Shown one piece after another: positions 7,870 through 16,255 of a stretch of 64,000 bases of DNA (positions are counted from its first letter, which is position 1; each line of letters begins with the position of its first letter). Under the pieces are notes generated by a model. It had not been told where the DNA came from, ran no database searches, and was given only the letters and a program-made list of their open reading frames with translations. The translations under genes were made by a program, and so were the position numbers. Origin of the DNA: DATLRC01 sp035478435. Its GTDB lineage: Bacteria; Patescibacteriota; Saccharimonadia; Saccharimonadales; UBA4665. The DNA is taken from the NCBI GenBank assembly GCA_035478435.1, contig DATIJT010000002.1:1-64000 (forward strand), in the 5' to 3' direction.

Positions 7870-9345
7870 ATGGCAAATATAAAAACGTACAAAATAGCTT
7901 CTGCTAAAGCGGCGTACCCGAAAATATTAAAGAGACGTCGTCAGCTGGAACAGGATCTGGAGCACATAACTCAAGAGATGTACCAGCGCAATCATGAGTT
8001 GGTCGAAACCAACAAAACCCTTTCGCTGCTGCGGACTATCGATACCATCGTGCTGCAATCGCAGGAGTCCATAAAAAACGTGTGCGAAGAGATCGCTAAA
8101 GCGATCACGGACGTTACTGGCTACCCTTTTGTTGGCATATTGACGCGTTCGCCTCATTTTAAGCAAGAATTGGAACTGTTTGGTTGGAGTTTGCCAGGCC
8201 AGACTAGCCTAGATGGTCTTTCAGGCCTGAGCCATATACCGCGCTTCCACGTCCATAGCCCCTGGCTAGGCGGATTAAAAGACGCCCAACTATTCTCCCT
8301 GGACGGGCTTACCCACGCTGAAATAGCCACTGTGCTTGGTTCTACCGAGGAAGAGATAGATGTAGTGATTGACCATTTGCAGCTCAAAACGCTTTACCTC
8401 ATCAAACTTATGGCTAGGCGCAAACTGGCCGGCGTGATTATGGTAGGGTTTGGTAGCAAGCCTGAAGAATTGGTGCATATGGAAACCAGGTTATTAGATA
8501 GGATTAGCGAAAGCGTCGGCGTCGCCCTGGACAACAAACTATTGTTCGAAGAAAACAAACACGTTTTGAAACAGCTCAAGGAATCCAACGCCAAGCTACG
8601 GGCGCTAGATGAGGCCAAAGACGACTTTATAAGCATGGCTAGCCATCAGTTACGCACGCCGCTGACCAGTGTCAAGGGCTACATAAGCATGGTTATGGAA
8701 GGCGACGTTGGCAAAATTAGTACCCAGCAGAAAACTATGCTCAATCAGGCTTTCTTTAGCTCGCAGCGGATGGTTTACCTGATCGCCGACCTGCTAAATG
8801 TTTCCCGTTTGCGCACTGGCAAGTTTATGATCGAATCTTCGGCAGTGAATTTGGCCAACGTGGTTGAGCAAGAACTAAGCCAGTTAACAGAGACCGCTAA
8901 GGCCAAACAACTCACTCTTAACTATGAAAAACCCAAAGATTTCCCTGACCTAATGCTAGATGAAACCAAAATTCGCCAGGTAATTATGAACTTTGCCGAT
9001 AACGCCATCTACTACACTCCGGCTGGCGGGCACATTACGGTGCGTTTGGTCGATAAGTCCTCGACTATAGAACTGCGCATAGAAGATGACGGCATAGGAG
9101 TACCTAAGGCTGAACGCCACCATTTATTCACCAAATTCTACCGGGCTGGCAATGCCCGCAAAGCCCGGCCGGACGGTACTGGCCTAGGGCTGTTCATGGC
9201 CAAAAAGGTGGTTATGGCCCAAGGGGGCAGCATCATTTTTGAAACCGAAGAAGGCAAGGGAAGTACTTTTGGATTTGCCTTTAGTAAATCCAAGCTGGCA
9301 GCGCCTACTGCTACGGCCCCACAATCCACTGCTTCTAAGAAGTAA
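7870..9345 (+). CDS. Cytoplasmic sensor histidine kinase (GAF-HisKA-HATPase)
   Basis: This 491-aa protein has an N-terminal coiled coil (about residues 15-50), a GAF-like domain (about 60-235), a HisKA dimerisation domain with the phospho-accepting His259 in SMASHQLRTPLT, and an ATPase domain with N box (NFADNAIYYTP), G1 (EDDGIGVP) and G2 (GTGLGLFMAKK). There is no transmembrane segment, so the signal should come from the cytoplasm or from the adjacent membrane protein. No complete response regulator is encoded nearby. A TACAAT box at 7856-7861 lies 8 nt before the ATG, with no clear Shine-Dalgarno sequence. Confidence 0.9.
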   Translation: MANIKTYKIASAKAAYPKILKRRRQLEQDLEHITQEMYQRNHELVETNKTLSLLRTIDTIVLQSQESIKNVCEEIAKAITDVTGYPFVGILTRSPHFKQELELFGWSLPGQTSLDGLSGLSHIPRFHVHSPWLGGLKDAQLFSLDGLTHAEIATVLGSTEEEIDVVIDHLQLKTLYLIKLMARRKLAGVIMVGFGSKPEELVHMETRLLDRISESVGVALDNKLLFEENKHVLKQLKESNAKLRALDEAKDDFISMASHQLRTPLTSVKGYISMVMEGDVGKISTQQKTMLNQAFFSSQRMVYLIADLLNVSRLRTGKFMIESSAVNLANVVEQELSQLTETAKAKQLTLNYEKPKDFPDLMLDETKIRQVIMNFADNAIYYTPAGGHITVRLVDKSSTIELRIEDDGIGVPKAERHHLFTKFYRAGNARKARPDGTGLGLFMAKKVVMAQGGSIIFETEEGKGSTFGFAFSKSKLAAPTATAPQSTASKK

Positions 9346-9372
9346 ATCTCTCTCGCCTGAACCTCAAAACCG

Positions 9373-9455
9373 TGTCATTCCTGCGAAGGCAGAAATCCAG
9401 TAAGACAATAATGAATTTCATTTTTAACTGGATCCCAGCCTCCGCTGGGATGACA
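9373..9455. repeat. Interspersed dyad element with TGTCAT...ATGACA ends
   Basis: The element begins TGTCATTCCTGCGAAGGCAG and ends CCCAGCCTCCGCTGGGATGACA (quoted in part). It has two internal small hairpins and near-symmetrical ends carrying GAAATCCAGT and AACTGGATCCC. A second element of the same design lies at 37789-37860. Such short mirror-ended elements are common REP/MITE-like intergenic repeats in bacteria. Confidence 0.65.
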
Positions 9456-9511
9456 GCGGCGGAGATTTAGGTTCCTGCAGCTTGCTAAAAACCAAAAAAC
9501 TGGCCTAGTTG

Positions 9512-9540
9512 TTGACAAGAATAAATGCTTGTGTTATTAT
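9512..9540 (+). promoter_or_regulatory. Strong sigma70 promoter with a long leader
   Basis: TTGACA (9512-9517) and TATTAT (9535-9540) are separated by 17 bp. The predicted 5' leader to the ATG at 9695 is about 145 nt and contains a GGAGGTGCCTCC palindrome near its start. The rest of the 9346-9694 gap holds the repeat element and no credible gene. Confidence 0.75.
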
Positions 9541-9694
9541 GTAATTCAACCTTACGAGGAGTAGGGTGGAGGTGCCTCCTGGCTGTTAAAAAGTCTATTG
9601 ACTCATTCAAGCAGGCATGGAATCATCATTATAACGAAAAGCAAAAAGGTGGGCCCGAAATAAAGTTAACCATTAAGGGAGACCTAAAGTTGCT

Positions 9695-11803
9695 ATGAAA
9701 CTACTATCTAAACTCAAGCAGTTATCACGTAAAACCGTTGTGTTAGGTGTGGTTACGCTCGCCTTACTCGGTTTTGGTATATTCAAGTCAGTCCAGGCCC
9801 AGAACATAGCTATTAACGTTACTCCAGAATGTGAAGCCAACTCGGTTGTATGGTGCGGTGCTTTATCTGTTAACCAGTTGATTGATCGCTACAATAACGG
9901 TGATGGCCATAATTCCGCCAAGAGCATCCAAGACATTTACGGCTATTTTAAAATTAGCAGTGCCGATATAAATGGTATGGACGATGCTTCAACCCACGTT
10001 GAAGCCGGTAGGGCGGACATTAATGGTAATGTCTATGATGCTAGCGGTAAAGTCGTCGCTACGGATCTTAAAACGGCCGGTCGTGGATTTATAGCTGGCA
10101 GTACCCCAGTCACCTTTAATGGCACCAGCTTTTATGTCCGTCCACCTAGCGTATCTTTCCGCAGCAACTCAATTGCTGCTTACGTCGTTAAATCATCAAA
10201 TGGTATATTCCGCTTTGCGGTCTTAGCCAGCTGTGGTAACCCTGGTGCTGCTACCCCATTAGTACCCAAAGTACCTAACTACAGTATTAATAAGCAAGTA
10301 GCCGTAAAGGGCAGCAATACTTTTGCTAAGAACATTAACGTCAAACCCGGCACACACGTTATCTACCTGATTTCAATTAGGAGTACCGGCGACGCGCCTG
10401 TTACTGGCCTAAGGGTTAGCGATACCTTGAAGCCTCACATTAGCTACGTTGACAACAGCTTGTTCCGTGATAATGCCAAGGTAGCCGACCCTACCGACAA
10501 CGCTTTCTTTACCAATACCGGCATAACCGTTGGTACTTTACCAGTGGGCGGCAGCACGGTCTTTACCTTTGAAGCCATCGTCGGACCAAACGACACGCCG
10601 GTAGCTTGTACGAATGAAACTTTACCTAACACCGGCAACATGGTAGCTACTAGCTTGCCGCCTGAAAGCTCAACAGCCACTGTTAGCAAGCAGTGCGCGC
10701 CCAAACCGGCTTATGCCTGTAGTACGCTAACGCCGACCAAATTGAGTCGCATACAGTACAACTTTACTGCTAAAGCTACCGCAACTAACGGCGCCACTAT
10801 TACCAGGTACGTCTTCCACTTTGGCGACAAAACTGCTGATAAGACTGTAACTACTAGCAGCGAAACCGCAACTTTACCTCAACCCCACACTTATCCTGAT
10901 ATAGATACTGCCCAAGCTTATACGACTTCCGTAGATGTGTTCGTCAAAATAACTGGCGTTACCGGTGAACAGAAAGCGGCTGTTAATCTGGCTTGTAGCA
11001 CTCAGATAAATGTGGCTGGTAAGCCGCTGGCCGAGTGTACGGGTTTGGATAAGCCTATATTTGACACCACCAACCCTCGTAAAATTACTGTCACTGCTCA
11101 CTTTACTACCCAAAACGGAGCTAAATTAAACTCAGCCAGCTTCGACTGGGATGACGGCCAGCCCCCTACAGTTACCAACAAAGTTACGAATGGTAACCAG
11201 GTAGTTGCCGATCATGCCTATAAAGAAGACAAAGACTACACCATTAAAGCTACGCTGACCTTCACTGGCGCTAGTAATATTCCAGCTTCAGAATGTGAAG
11301 TTCCCCTAACCGTCAAAACTGTGCCGCCGACTTGTGACGAATTTGACCTGAACCCTAGCGACAACCGAACAGTTACGGTCAGCAAGTTCCACTACACGGC
11401 TACCCAGACCAATACCTTCAAGAATGCTGTGATCAGTTGGGGTGATACCACGGATGGTAGTAACAATACCCCCATTACTAATCCTGATACTTCACAAGTA
11501 ATAGGCAAAACTTCCCACACCTTTGCCGCTGACGGTACTTACTTGGCTACTGTAGTAGTCCACTTTACCGACAAAGACACTGGCGGTGACATCGTGGCAA
11601 CTGGCATCCAATGCCAAAAGCAGGTTACTTTCGCTGCCAACGTACCACCTAAAGTTACACCTCCCCCAGCTCCAGAGGCCCTGCTAAAGACTGGCCCTGG
11701 CAATGTAATCGGCATGTTTAGCGGCATCACCCTAGCTGGCGCGTTCATCCACCGCCGCTTCCTGAGCCGTCGCCTGGCCGCTGAGCCTAGCACAGACGAC
11801 TAA
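9695..11803 (+). CDS. Large secreted surface protein with DUF11-like and PKD-like domains and a sorting-like tail
   Basis: This 702-aa protein has a signal peptide (hydrophobic core about residues 15-32, cleavage near VQAQN). An N-terminal domain of about 150 residues follows, then a conserved-repeat (DUF11-like) domain with RVSDTLKPHISYVDNS (about 230-300). Three PKD-like beta domains come next, each with a DWDDG, HFGDK or SWGDT turn. The tail has LLKTGPGN, a hydrophobic segment and a basic RRFLSRR end, arranged like a sortase signal with LLKTG where LPxTG is usual. Several Cys pairs may form disulfides. It is probably wall- or membrane-anchored; a role in host contact is speculation. Confidence 0.8.
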   Translation: MKLLSKLKQLSRKTVVLGVVTLALLGFGIFKSVQAQNIAINVTPECEANSVVWCGALSVNQLIDRYNNGDGHNSAKSIQDIYGYFKISSADINGMDDASTHVEAGRADINGNVYDASGKVVATDLKTAGRGFIAGSTPVTFNGTSFYVRPPSVSFRSNSIAAYVVKSSNGIFRFAVLASCGNPGAATPLVPKVPNYSINKQVAVKGSNTFAKNINVKPGTHVIYLISIRSTGDAPVTGLRVSDTLKPHISYVDNSLFRDNAKVADPTDNAFFTNTGITVGTLPVGGSTVFTFEAIVGPNDTPVACTNETLPNTGNMVATSLPPESSTATVSKQCAPKPAYACSTLTPTKLSRIQYNFTAKATATNGATITRYVFHFGDKTADKTVTTSSETATLPQPHTYPDIDTAQAYTTSVDVFVKITGVTGEQKAAVNLACSTQINVAGKPLAECTGLDKPIFDTTNPRKITVTAHFTTQNGAKLNSASFDWDDGQPPTVTNKVTNGNQVVADHAYKEDKDYTIKATLTFTGASNIPASECEVPLTVKTVPPTCDEFDLNPSDNRTVTVSKFHYTATQTNTFKNAVISWGDTTDGSNNTPITNPDTSQVIGKTSHTFAADGTYLATVVVHFTDKDTGGDIVATGIQCQKQVTFAANVPPKVTPPPAPEALLKTGPGNVIGMFSGITLAGAFIHRRFLSRRLAAEPSTDD

Positions 11804-11904
11804 CCTGTGGATAAACACTAGCGCGATTGTCAAAACTGTGCTATAAATAAAAACAGTTTAACGAGTAGTAGTGACTGACCGCTCCAAAACAAATCTCCTC
11901 ACAA

Positions 11905-11940
11905 AAATCCCCCGGTATTCTACTGGGGGATTTTCTTTTC
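11905..11940 (+). terminator. Intrinsic terminator of the surface-protein gene
   Basis: AAATCCCCCGGTA (11905-11917) pairs with TACTGGGGGATTT (11921-11933), with one G-T pair and a TTC loop. The T-rich stretch TTTTCTTTT follows. Confidence 0.85.
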
Positions 11941-12096
11941 TCCCCTGTTATGGTACTATTGCACAGCCTTGTAATTTACAAATTTTGCAAACCAAGGAAC
12001 GTAGTGACTGTATGCAAAATTTAGAGGAGAAGCATAGGGCTAGGTCGAAGCTTTTGCCGTTCAGGCAAAACGAGACAGGCCCGTAGGCTTGGACGA

Positions 12097-12171
<75 letters not shown>

Positions 12172-12179
12172 AGAAAAAC

Positions 12180-12204
12180 GATCACCTTTTAGGTGGTCTT
12201 TTTT
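12180..12204 (+). terminator. Terminator after tRNA-Glu
   Basis: GATCACCT (12180-12187) pairs with AGGTGGTC (12191-12198), with one T-G pair and a 3-nt loop, followed by six T. Confidence 0.85.
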
Positions 12205-12227
12205 CTTGGCTGAATTTTAATGAGAAT

Positions 12228-12349
12228 CGAACTCCGATAAAAGTGAGCGGAGCGAGCGAGGGGTTCGTGTAGCGACTGAAGGACGCAGGAATTTATTTCG
12301 AGTACTGGAAGGAGCGGATATAGTCGGGCGCGAAGCCCCGACGCCTTCC
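12228..12349 (+). promoter_or_regulatory. Structured spacer upstream of pyk
   Basis: The gap between the tRNA terminator and pyk holds two dyads. CGAACTCC (12228-12235) pairs with GGGGTTCG (12260-12267). GGAAGG (12307-12312) pairs with CCTTCC (12344-12349) and encloses GTCGGG/CCCGAC (12323-12328 with 12337-12342). They precede a TATACT box (12369-12374), so they may belong to an upstream transcript or to DNA-level structure. No known riboswitch class was recognised. Confidence 0.4.
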
Positions 12350-12404
12350 CCTCGGGTTCCTAAAGCGATATACTTAAATCAAATAGACTTATGGTGGGAG
12401 CTGA

Positions 12405-13838
12405 ATGGATTTAACAAAAACCGTGCCGGATGTGCCGCTCGAAAATTTCAAGCGCGCCAAAATTATTGCCACGCTTGGGCCAGCAACCAATAGTTACGAG
12501 GCCATTCTGGGGCTGATAACTAGCGGGGCTAATGGCCTAAGGCTTAACTTTAGCCACGGCACGCACCAGGAACGGACCCAGCAAATCAAGTGGATCCGCG
12601 AAGCCACCAAAACGGTCGGCAAACCGGTGGCCATTATCCAAGATTTACAGGGACCAAAACTGCGCTTAGGCGATTTTGACGACATCGTTAATGTGGCTAA
12701 AGGCCAAAGCTTGGGCTTAGCTTACCAAGCCGACTACGCCACCAGCCGACATTTACCGCTTCAGTATGACCTCACTAAAAAGGTCAAACGTGGCCAGCGG
12801 CTTTATTTGTACGACGGCAAAATCCACACTACGGTGACGAGTGTTCAAGGTGGCGTAGTTTATGTGCAGGTGGAGAGTGACGGCATCCTGATTAGCCGCA
12901 AAGGCATAAATCTGCCCGACACTGACTTCGAGGGCGATATATTGACGCCTAAAGACCGGGCTGACCTGGTTTATGGCGTGTCGGCGGACATTGATTACGT
13001 GGCCCTTAGTTTTGTGCAAACGGCCGATGACGTAGAGCGTTTGCGCAAGCTGCTCAGAGGTATGAACAGCACAGCCAAGATTATTTCTAAAGTTGAAACC
13101 AAAGCGGCGGTTGAAAATATAGAAGAGATTGTGCAGGCTAGCGACGCTGTGATGATTGCCCGCGGCGACTTGGCGGTTGAAACCTCTGCCGAAAGCGTGC
13201 CGCTGGTGCAGCGCCAGATAATCAGCCTGGGCCAACGCTATGCCAAACCCACCATTGTAGCTACCCAAATGCTAGCCAGCATGGCGACCGCGCCTGATCC
13301 CAGCCGGGCCGAGGTTTCCGACGTTGCTACGGCTGTCCTACTCGGGGCTGACTGCCTGATGCTGAGCGATGAAACCGCTACTGGCTCTTACCCGCTCGAA
13401 ACCGTTGAAACTATGAAACGGGTGATTTTGTACACCGAGCAACACGATCATCTCAAGCCAGCATTGCTAGATTATAAAGACCACAGCCGCCAGGCTTCGA
13501 TTAGCAAGGCCATCATTAACCTGGCTGAAAATATTGAGGCTAAAGCCATCGTGGCCGCTACCAAATCTGGCGCTACGGCCCTGCAAATAGCCGGCCGGCG
13601 CTCGGAAATCCCGGTTATAGCCGTCGCCAGCGATAAGCGTGTCGCCCAGCAGTTAGCCATAGTTTATGGCGTCAAAAGTTTTGTGCGGCCAGTCGACCCC
13701 TTGGCCATCCAAAAGCTGACCGACTGGTTGCGCAAAACCAAATTGCTAGACAAAGGCGACATAGTTGTCACGGCTTCTGGCCGCTATCCGGGCGTAGTGG
13801 GCACCACCGATACTATAAAAGTTCGAATGCTGGAGTAG
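12405..13838 (+). CDS. pyk: Pyruvate kinase
   Basis: This 477-aa enzyme makes pyruvate and ATP from phosphoenolpyruvate, a substrate-level ATP source. Visible family features are KIIATLGPATNS at the N-terminus, the substrate-binding stretch GLRLNFSHG, the signature AKIISKVETKAAVENIEEI with the catalytic Lys, MIARGDLAVE, and TIVATQMLASM. The C-terminal regulatory-type domain (about 350-477) is present, so length is normal. It starts at an ATG with GGTGGGAG 5 nt upstream and a TATACT box at 12369-12374. It heads a lower-glycolysis cluster with pgk and tpiA. Its stop codon is the first base triplet of the hairpin element at 13836. Confidence 0.95.
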   Translation: MDLTKTVPDVPLENFKRAKIIATLGPATNSYEAILGLITSGANGLRLNFSHGTHQERTQQIKWIREATKTVGKPVAIIQDLQGPKLRLGDFDDIVNVAKGQSLGLAYQADYATSRHLPLQYDLTKKVKRGQRLYLYDGKIHTTVTSVQGGVVYVQVESDGILISRKGINLPDTDFEGDILTPKDRADLVYGVSADIDYVALSFVQTADDVERLRKLLRGMNSTAKIISKVETKAAVENIEEIVQASDAVMIARGDLAVETSAESVPLVQRQIISLGQRYAKPTIVATQMLASMATAPDPSRAEVSDVATAVLLGADCLMLSDETATGSYPLETVETMKRVILYTEQHDHLKPALLDYKDHSRQASISKAIINLAENIEAKAIVAATKSGATALQIAGRRSEIPVIAVASDKRVAQQLAIVYGVKSFVRPVDPLAIQKLTDWLRKTKLLDKGDIVVTASGRYPGVVGTTDTIKVRMLE

Positions 13839-13961
13839 GATTTATGAATTTTGCGCATTTCGTTGTCAGCAGTTCCAGTCCTCACTCACCCCGACGATAC
13901 TGTCGGGGCTCGTTCCGGGCTTCGCTGCTTCCTAGAACTGCACTAAAATTCATAAATCCTA
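13836..13961 (+). other. Long intergenic hairpin element 1 (pyk-pgk)
   Basis: The outer arm TAGGATTTATGAATTTT (13836-13852) is the perfect reverse complement of 13945-13961, a 17-bp stem that includes the pyk stop codon. GCAGTTC (13869-13875) pairs with GAACTGC (13935-13941). At the centre CCCCGAC (13889-13895) pairs with GTCGGGG (13902-13908). The 3' arm ends 18 nt before the pgk ATG. The overall design matches the other elements listed, although its central hairpin sequence differs. Confidence 0.7.
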
Positions 13962-13979
13962 GTAGAGTGAGAGTGTGAC

Positions 13980-15266
13980 ATGTTTACTAAAAAAACTATT
14001 CGTGACATCGATCTAAACGGCAAAACAGTGCTGCTCAGGGCTGATTACAATGTGCCGGTCGAGGACGGCAAGATTACCGACGATTACCGGGTGAAGCAAT
14101 CATTACCAACCGTAAAATACCTACTTGACCAAGGCGCTAAGCTAATAATCTGCTCCCACCTGGGCCGCCCCGAAGGCAAAGTAGAGGCCTCCATGAGCTT
14201 GTTCCCGGTTGCCAAACACCTGAAGCAACTTTTAGACCGGGATGTCGAATTCGTGCCGGATTGTGTTGGCGAACGGGTCAAAAAAGCCGCCGAGCGTTTA
14301 AAACCCGGACAGGTTCTACTGCTCGAGAATGTCCGTTTTCACCCAGAGGAAGAAGCTAACGATGAAGGTTTCGCTAAACAATTAGCCGCCCTAGCCGACA
14401 TTTTCGTCCAGGATGCCTTTGGTGTCGTCCACCATCCGGCGGTATCAGTTTCGGAACTGCCTAAATATTTACCTGGTGTAGCCGGGTTGTTGCTAGAAAA
14501 AGAAGTAGATACCCTGACCAATGTCATGGAAAGCCCCCAGCGGCCGCTGATGGCCATTATCGGCGGCGCCAAAATTGCCGATAAGCTTGATATACTGCAG
14601 CGGTTTATAGAGATGGCGGACTTTCTGGCGGTGGGCGGAGCCATGGCCAACACCTTTTTGGCGGCTGAAGGCATAGAGGTGGCCGAAAGTTTGTTCGACA
14701 AAGTCGACCTGCCGGTCGCCAAAGACATTATGGCCAAGGCCCGCGCCGAGGCCAAAAAGCGTAAATTCATCTTCGCCATCCCGCGCGACGGCGTAGTGGC
14801 CAACGAAATTGATAAAACAGCGCCGACCCGGATTGTCGACTGGAGCGCCCACGTGATTGCCGACATCGAAAACTATCCGCACCAACCACCGGCTAGGGCT
14901 AGCCATATCCTGTCCCACGAAAAAATCCTAGATATCGGCCCCTTCAGCGGCTCGTTCATCGCCGGTGGCATGCAGCTGGCCAACACAGTTATCTGGAATG
15001 GCGCTATGGGTGTGACCGAAACGCCCGGCTTGCACGGGCCGGTTGGGCCGTATGCCCACGGCACCGAACTGGTAGTGGAGGCCATGCTCGGCCAGTTTGG
15101 CCATCGGCCGTTTACAGTAGTTGGCGGCGGCGATACGGTCGGTTACATTCAGAGCCGGAAACTAGTAAACGCCTTTGACCATGTTTCCACCGGTGGCGGG
15201 GCTAGTCTGGAGCTGATGGCTGGCCGCAAATTGCCAGGCGTGGAAGCCCTGTTAGACAAAAAATGA
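13980..15266 (+). CDS. pgk: Phosphoglycerate kinase
   Basis: This 428-aa enzyme transfers phosphate from 1,3-bisphosphoglycerate to ADP. The signature VLLRADYNVPVEDGKITDDY and SHLGRPEG lie in the N-terminal 3-PG domain. VLLLENVRFHPEE, GGAKIADKLDIL and the nucleotide-binding WNGAMGVTE plus VVGGGDTVG lie further on, and the protein ends after STGGGASLELMAG. It is slightly longer than the usual 390-400 aa because of a longer middle region (about 275-310). It follows pyk with a 141-bp spacer filled by a hairpin element. Upstream of the ATG there is only a weak GAGAGTG. Confidence 0.95.
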   Translation: MFTKKTIRDIDLNGKTVLLRADYNVPVEDGKITDDYRVKQSLPTVKYLLDQGAKLIICSHLGRPEGKVEASMSLFPVAKHLKQLLDRDVEFVPDCVGERVKKAAERLKPGQVLLLENVRFHPEEEANDEGFAKQLAALADIFVQDAFGVVHHPAVSVSELPKYLPGVAGLLLEKEVDTLTNVMESPQRPLMAIIGGAKIADKLDILQRFIEMADFLAVGGAMANTFLAAEGIEVAESLFDKVDLPVAKDIMAKARAEAKKRKFIFAIPRDGVVANEIDKTAPTRIVDWSAHVIADIENYPHQPPARASHILSHEKILDIGPFSGSFIAGGMQLANTVIWNGAMGVTETPGLHGPVGPYAHGTELVVEAMLGQFGHRPFTVVGGGDTVGYIQSRKLVNAFDHVSTGGGASLELMAGRKLPGVEALLDKK

Positions 15267-15299
15267 TGGTACAATACCAAGCATAAGCGTTATAAAATT

Positions 15300-16091
15300 A
15301 TGCGAAAAACTCTAATCGTCGGTAACTGGAAAATGCACCTCAACACCCATGAGGCCAGTTTGCTATTGCAACGGCTGCACCAGCAGATACCTGTCCACCG
15401 CGATATCGAAGTAGTCCTGGCGCCTAGCACGCTGAGTTTGCAGCCTCTAAATTTACAAGTTGACCATCGCAAATTCGGTTTGAGTGCCCAAAATGCTTAT
15501 TATAAAGACGAAGGGCCGTATACCGGCGAAGTTTCTTTTTCTATGCTCCGTGATCTGGTGCAGTACTGCTTAGTTGGCCACTCTGGCCGGCGAATTTATT
15601 TTGGCGAAACGCTTGAAGAAGTCCGCGATAAAGTCGCGGCCGCGGTGCGTAACAACATCGTACCGATTTTATGTATTGGCGAAACCAAACCGGAACGGGC
15701 TAGCGGTGAAACCAAGCGGGTCATCCACGACCAACTCACCACCGCCCTCAGTAACTTAACTAGCGAAGATGTAGCCGGGGTTGTTATCGCTTATGAACCA
15801 GTTTGGGCTATCAGTACTTTCGAAGGCGAGATTGCCAAGCCGGATGATATGCAAAAGGCTATTGATTTTGTGCGTATGCAGGTTCGTGAACTCTACGGAG
15901 AAAAGGTTGCTGACGAAGTCCGCGTACTCTATGGGGGTAGTGTTGACGCTCACGACGCCCGAGCTTATTTAGAGCTTGACGGTTGCGATGGGGTATTAGT
16001 GGGCAAAGAAAGCTTGAATTACAAACAATTTGCGGACATAGTTGATAGCGCTTACCGCTTAAAACACCAAGTGAAAAAAGACGATGACTAA
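15300..16091 (+). CDS. tpiA: Triosephosphate isomerase with unusual active-site loop residues
   Basis: This 263-aa TIM barrel interconverts DHAP and glyceraldehyde 3-phosphate. N9 and K11 (VGNWKMH), H94 and the base E166 (AYEPVW) are present. The normally invariant Glu of HSERR is Gly96 (GHSGRR), and loop 6, usually AIGTGKxA, reads AISTFEGEIA. The phosphate-binding LYGGSV is intact. The gene follows pgk after 33 nt. An extended -10-like TGGTACAAT (15267-15275) lies in the gap, and no Shine-Dalgarno sequence is seen. The stop codon touches hairpin element 2. Confidence 0.9.
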   Translation: MRKTLIVGNWKMHLNTHEASLLLQRLHQQIPVHRDIEVVLAPSTLSLQPLNLQVDHRKFGLSAQNAYYKDEGPYTGEVSFSMLRDLVQYCLVGHSGRRIYFGETLEEVRDKVAAAVRNNIVPILCIGETKPERASGETKRVIHDQLTTALSNLTSEDVAGVVIAYEPVWAISTFEGEIAKPDDMQKAIDFVRMQVRELYGEKVADEVRVLYGGSVDAHDARAYLELDGCDGVLVGKESLNYKQFADIVDSAYRLKHQVKKDDD

Positions 16092-16255
16092 GAACCCATT
16101 GCAAATCTCCTCTCCAGCCTCAGTCTGGCCTGGCGGCACCAGCTGCCAGTTTTATTCGTCGGCGTATCCACCGATACGCCTCCTCACAAGAACTGTCATC
16201 TGGCACTCATCAGGCCAACCTTCGCTTAAAAGACAGGAGATTTGCAATGGGTTCT
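16091..16255 (+). other. Long hairpin element 2, sequesters the RBS and start codon of the next gene
   Basis: Positions 16091-16111 (AGAACCCATTGCAAATCTCC and one more T) are perfectly complementary to 16235-16255, a 21-bp stem. The 3' arm contains the ribosome-binding site AGGAGA (16235-16240) and the ATG at 16247. The 5' arm begins on the last base of the tpiA stop codon. Inner pairings are TGGCCT/AGGCCA and CAGTT/AACTG. The central hairpin is GGCGTATC-CACC-GATACGCC (16161-16180). Confidence 0.85.

Noticed and set aside
11871..12086. 71-aa open frame on the plus strand between the surface protein and tRNA-Glu
   Set aside because: It runs straight through the strong terminator at 11905-11940, has no ribosome-binding site and has no protein-like pattern.
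12753..13268. 171-aa open frame on the minus strand
   Set aside because: It is antisense to pyk and only reflects the codon bias of that gene.
14339..14918. Two long minus-strand frames inside pgk
   Set aside because: They are shadows of pgk; the plus-strand product has all the kinase motifs.
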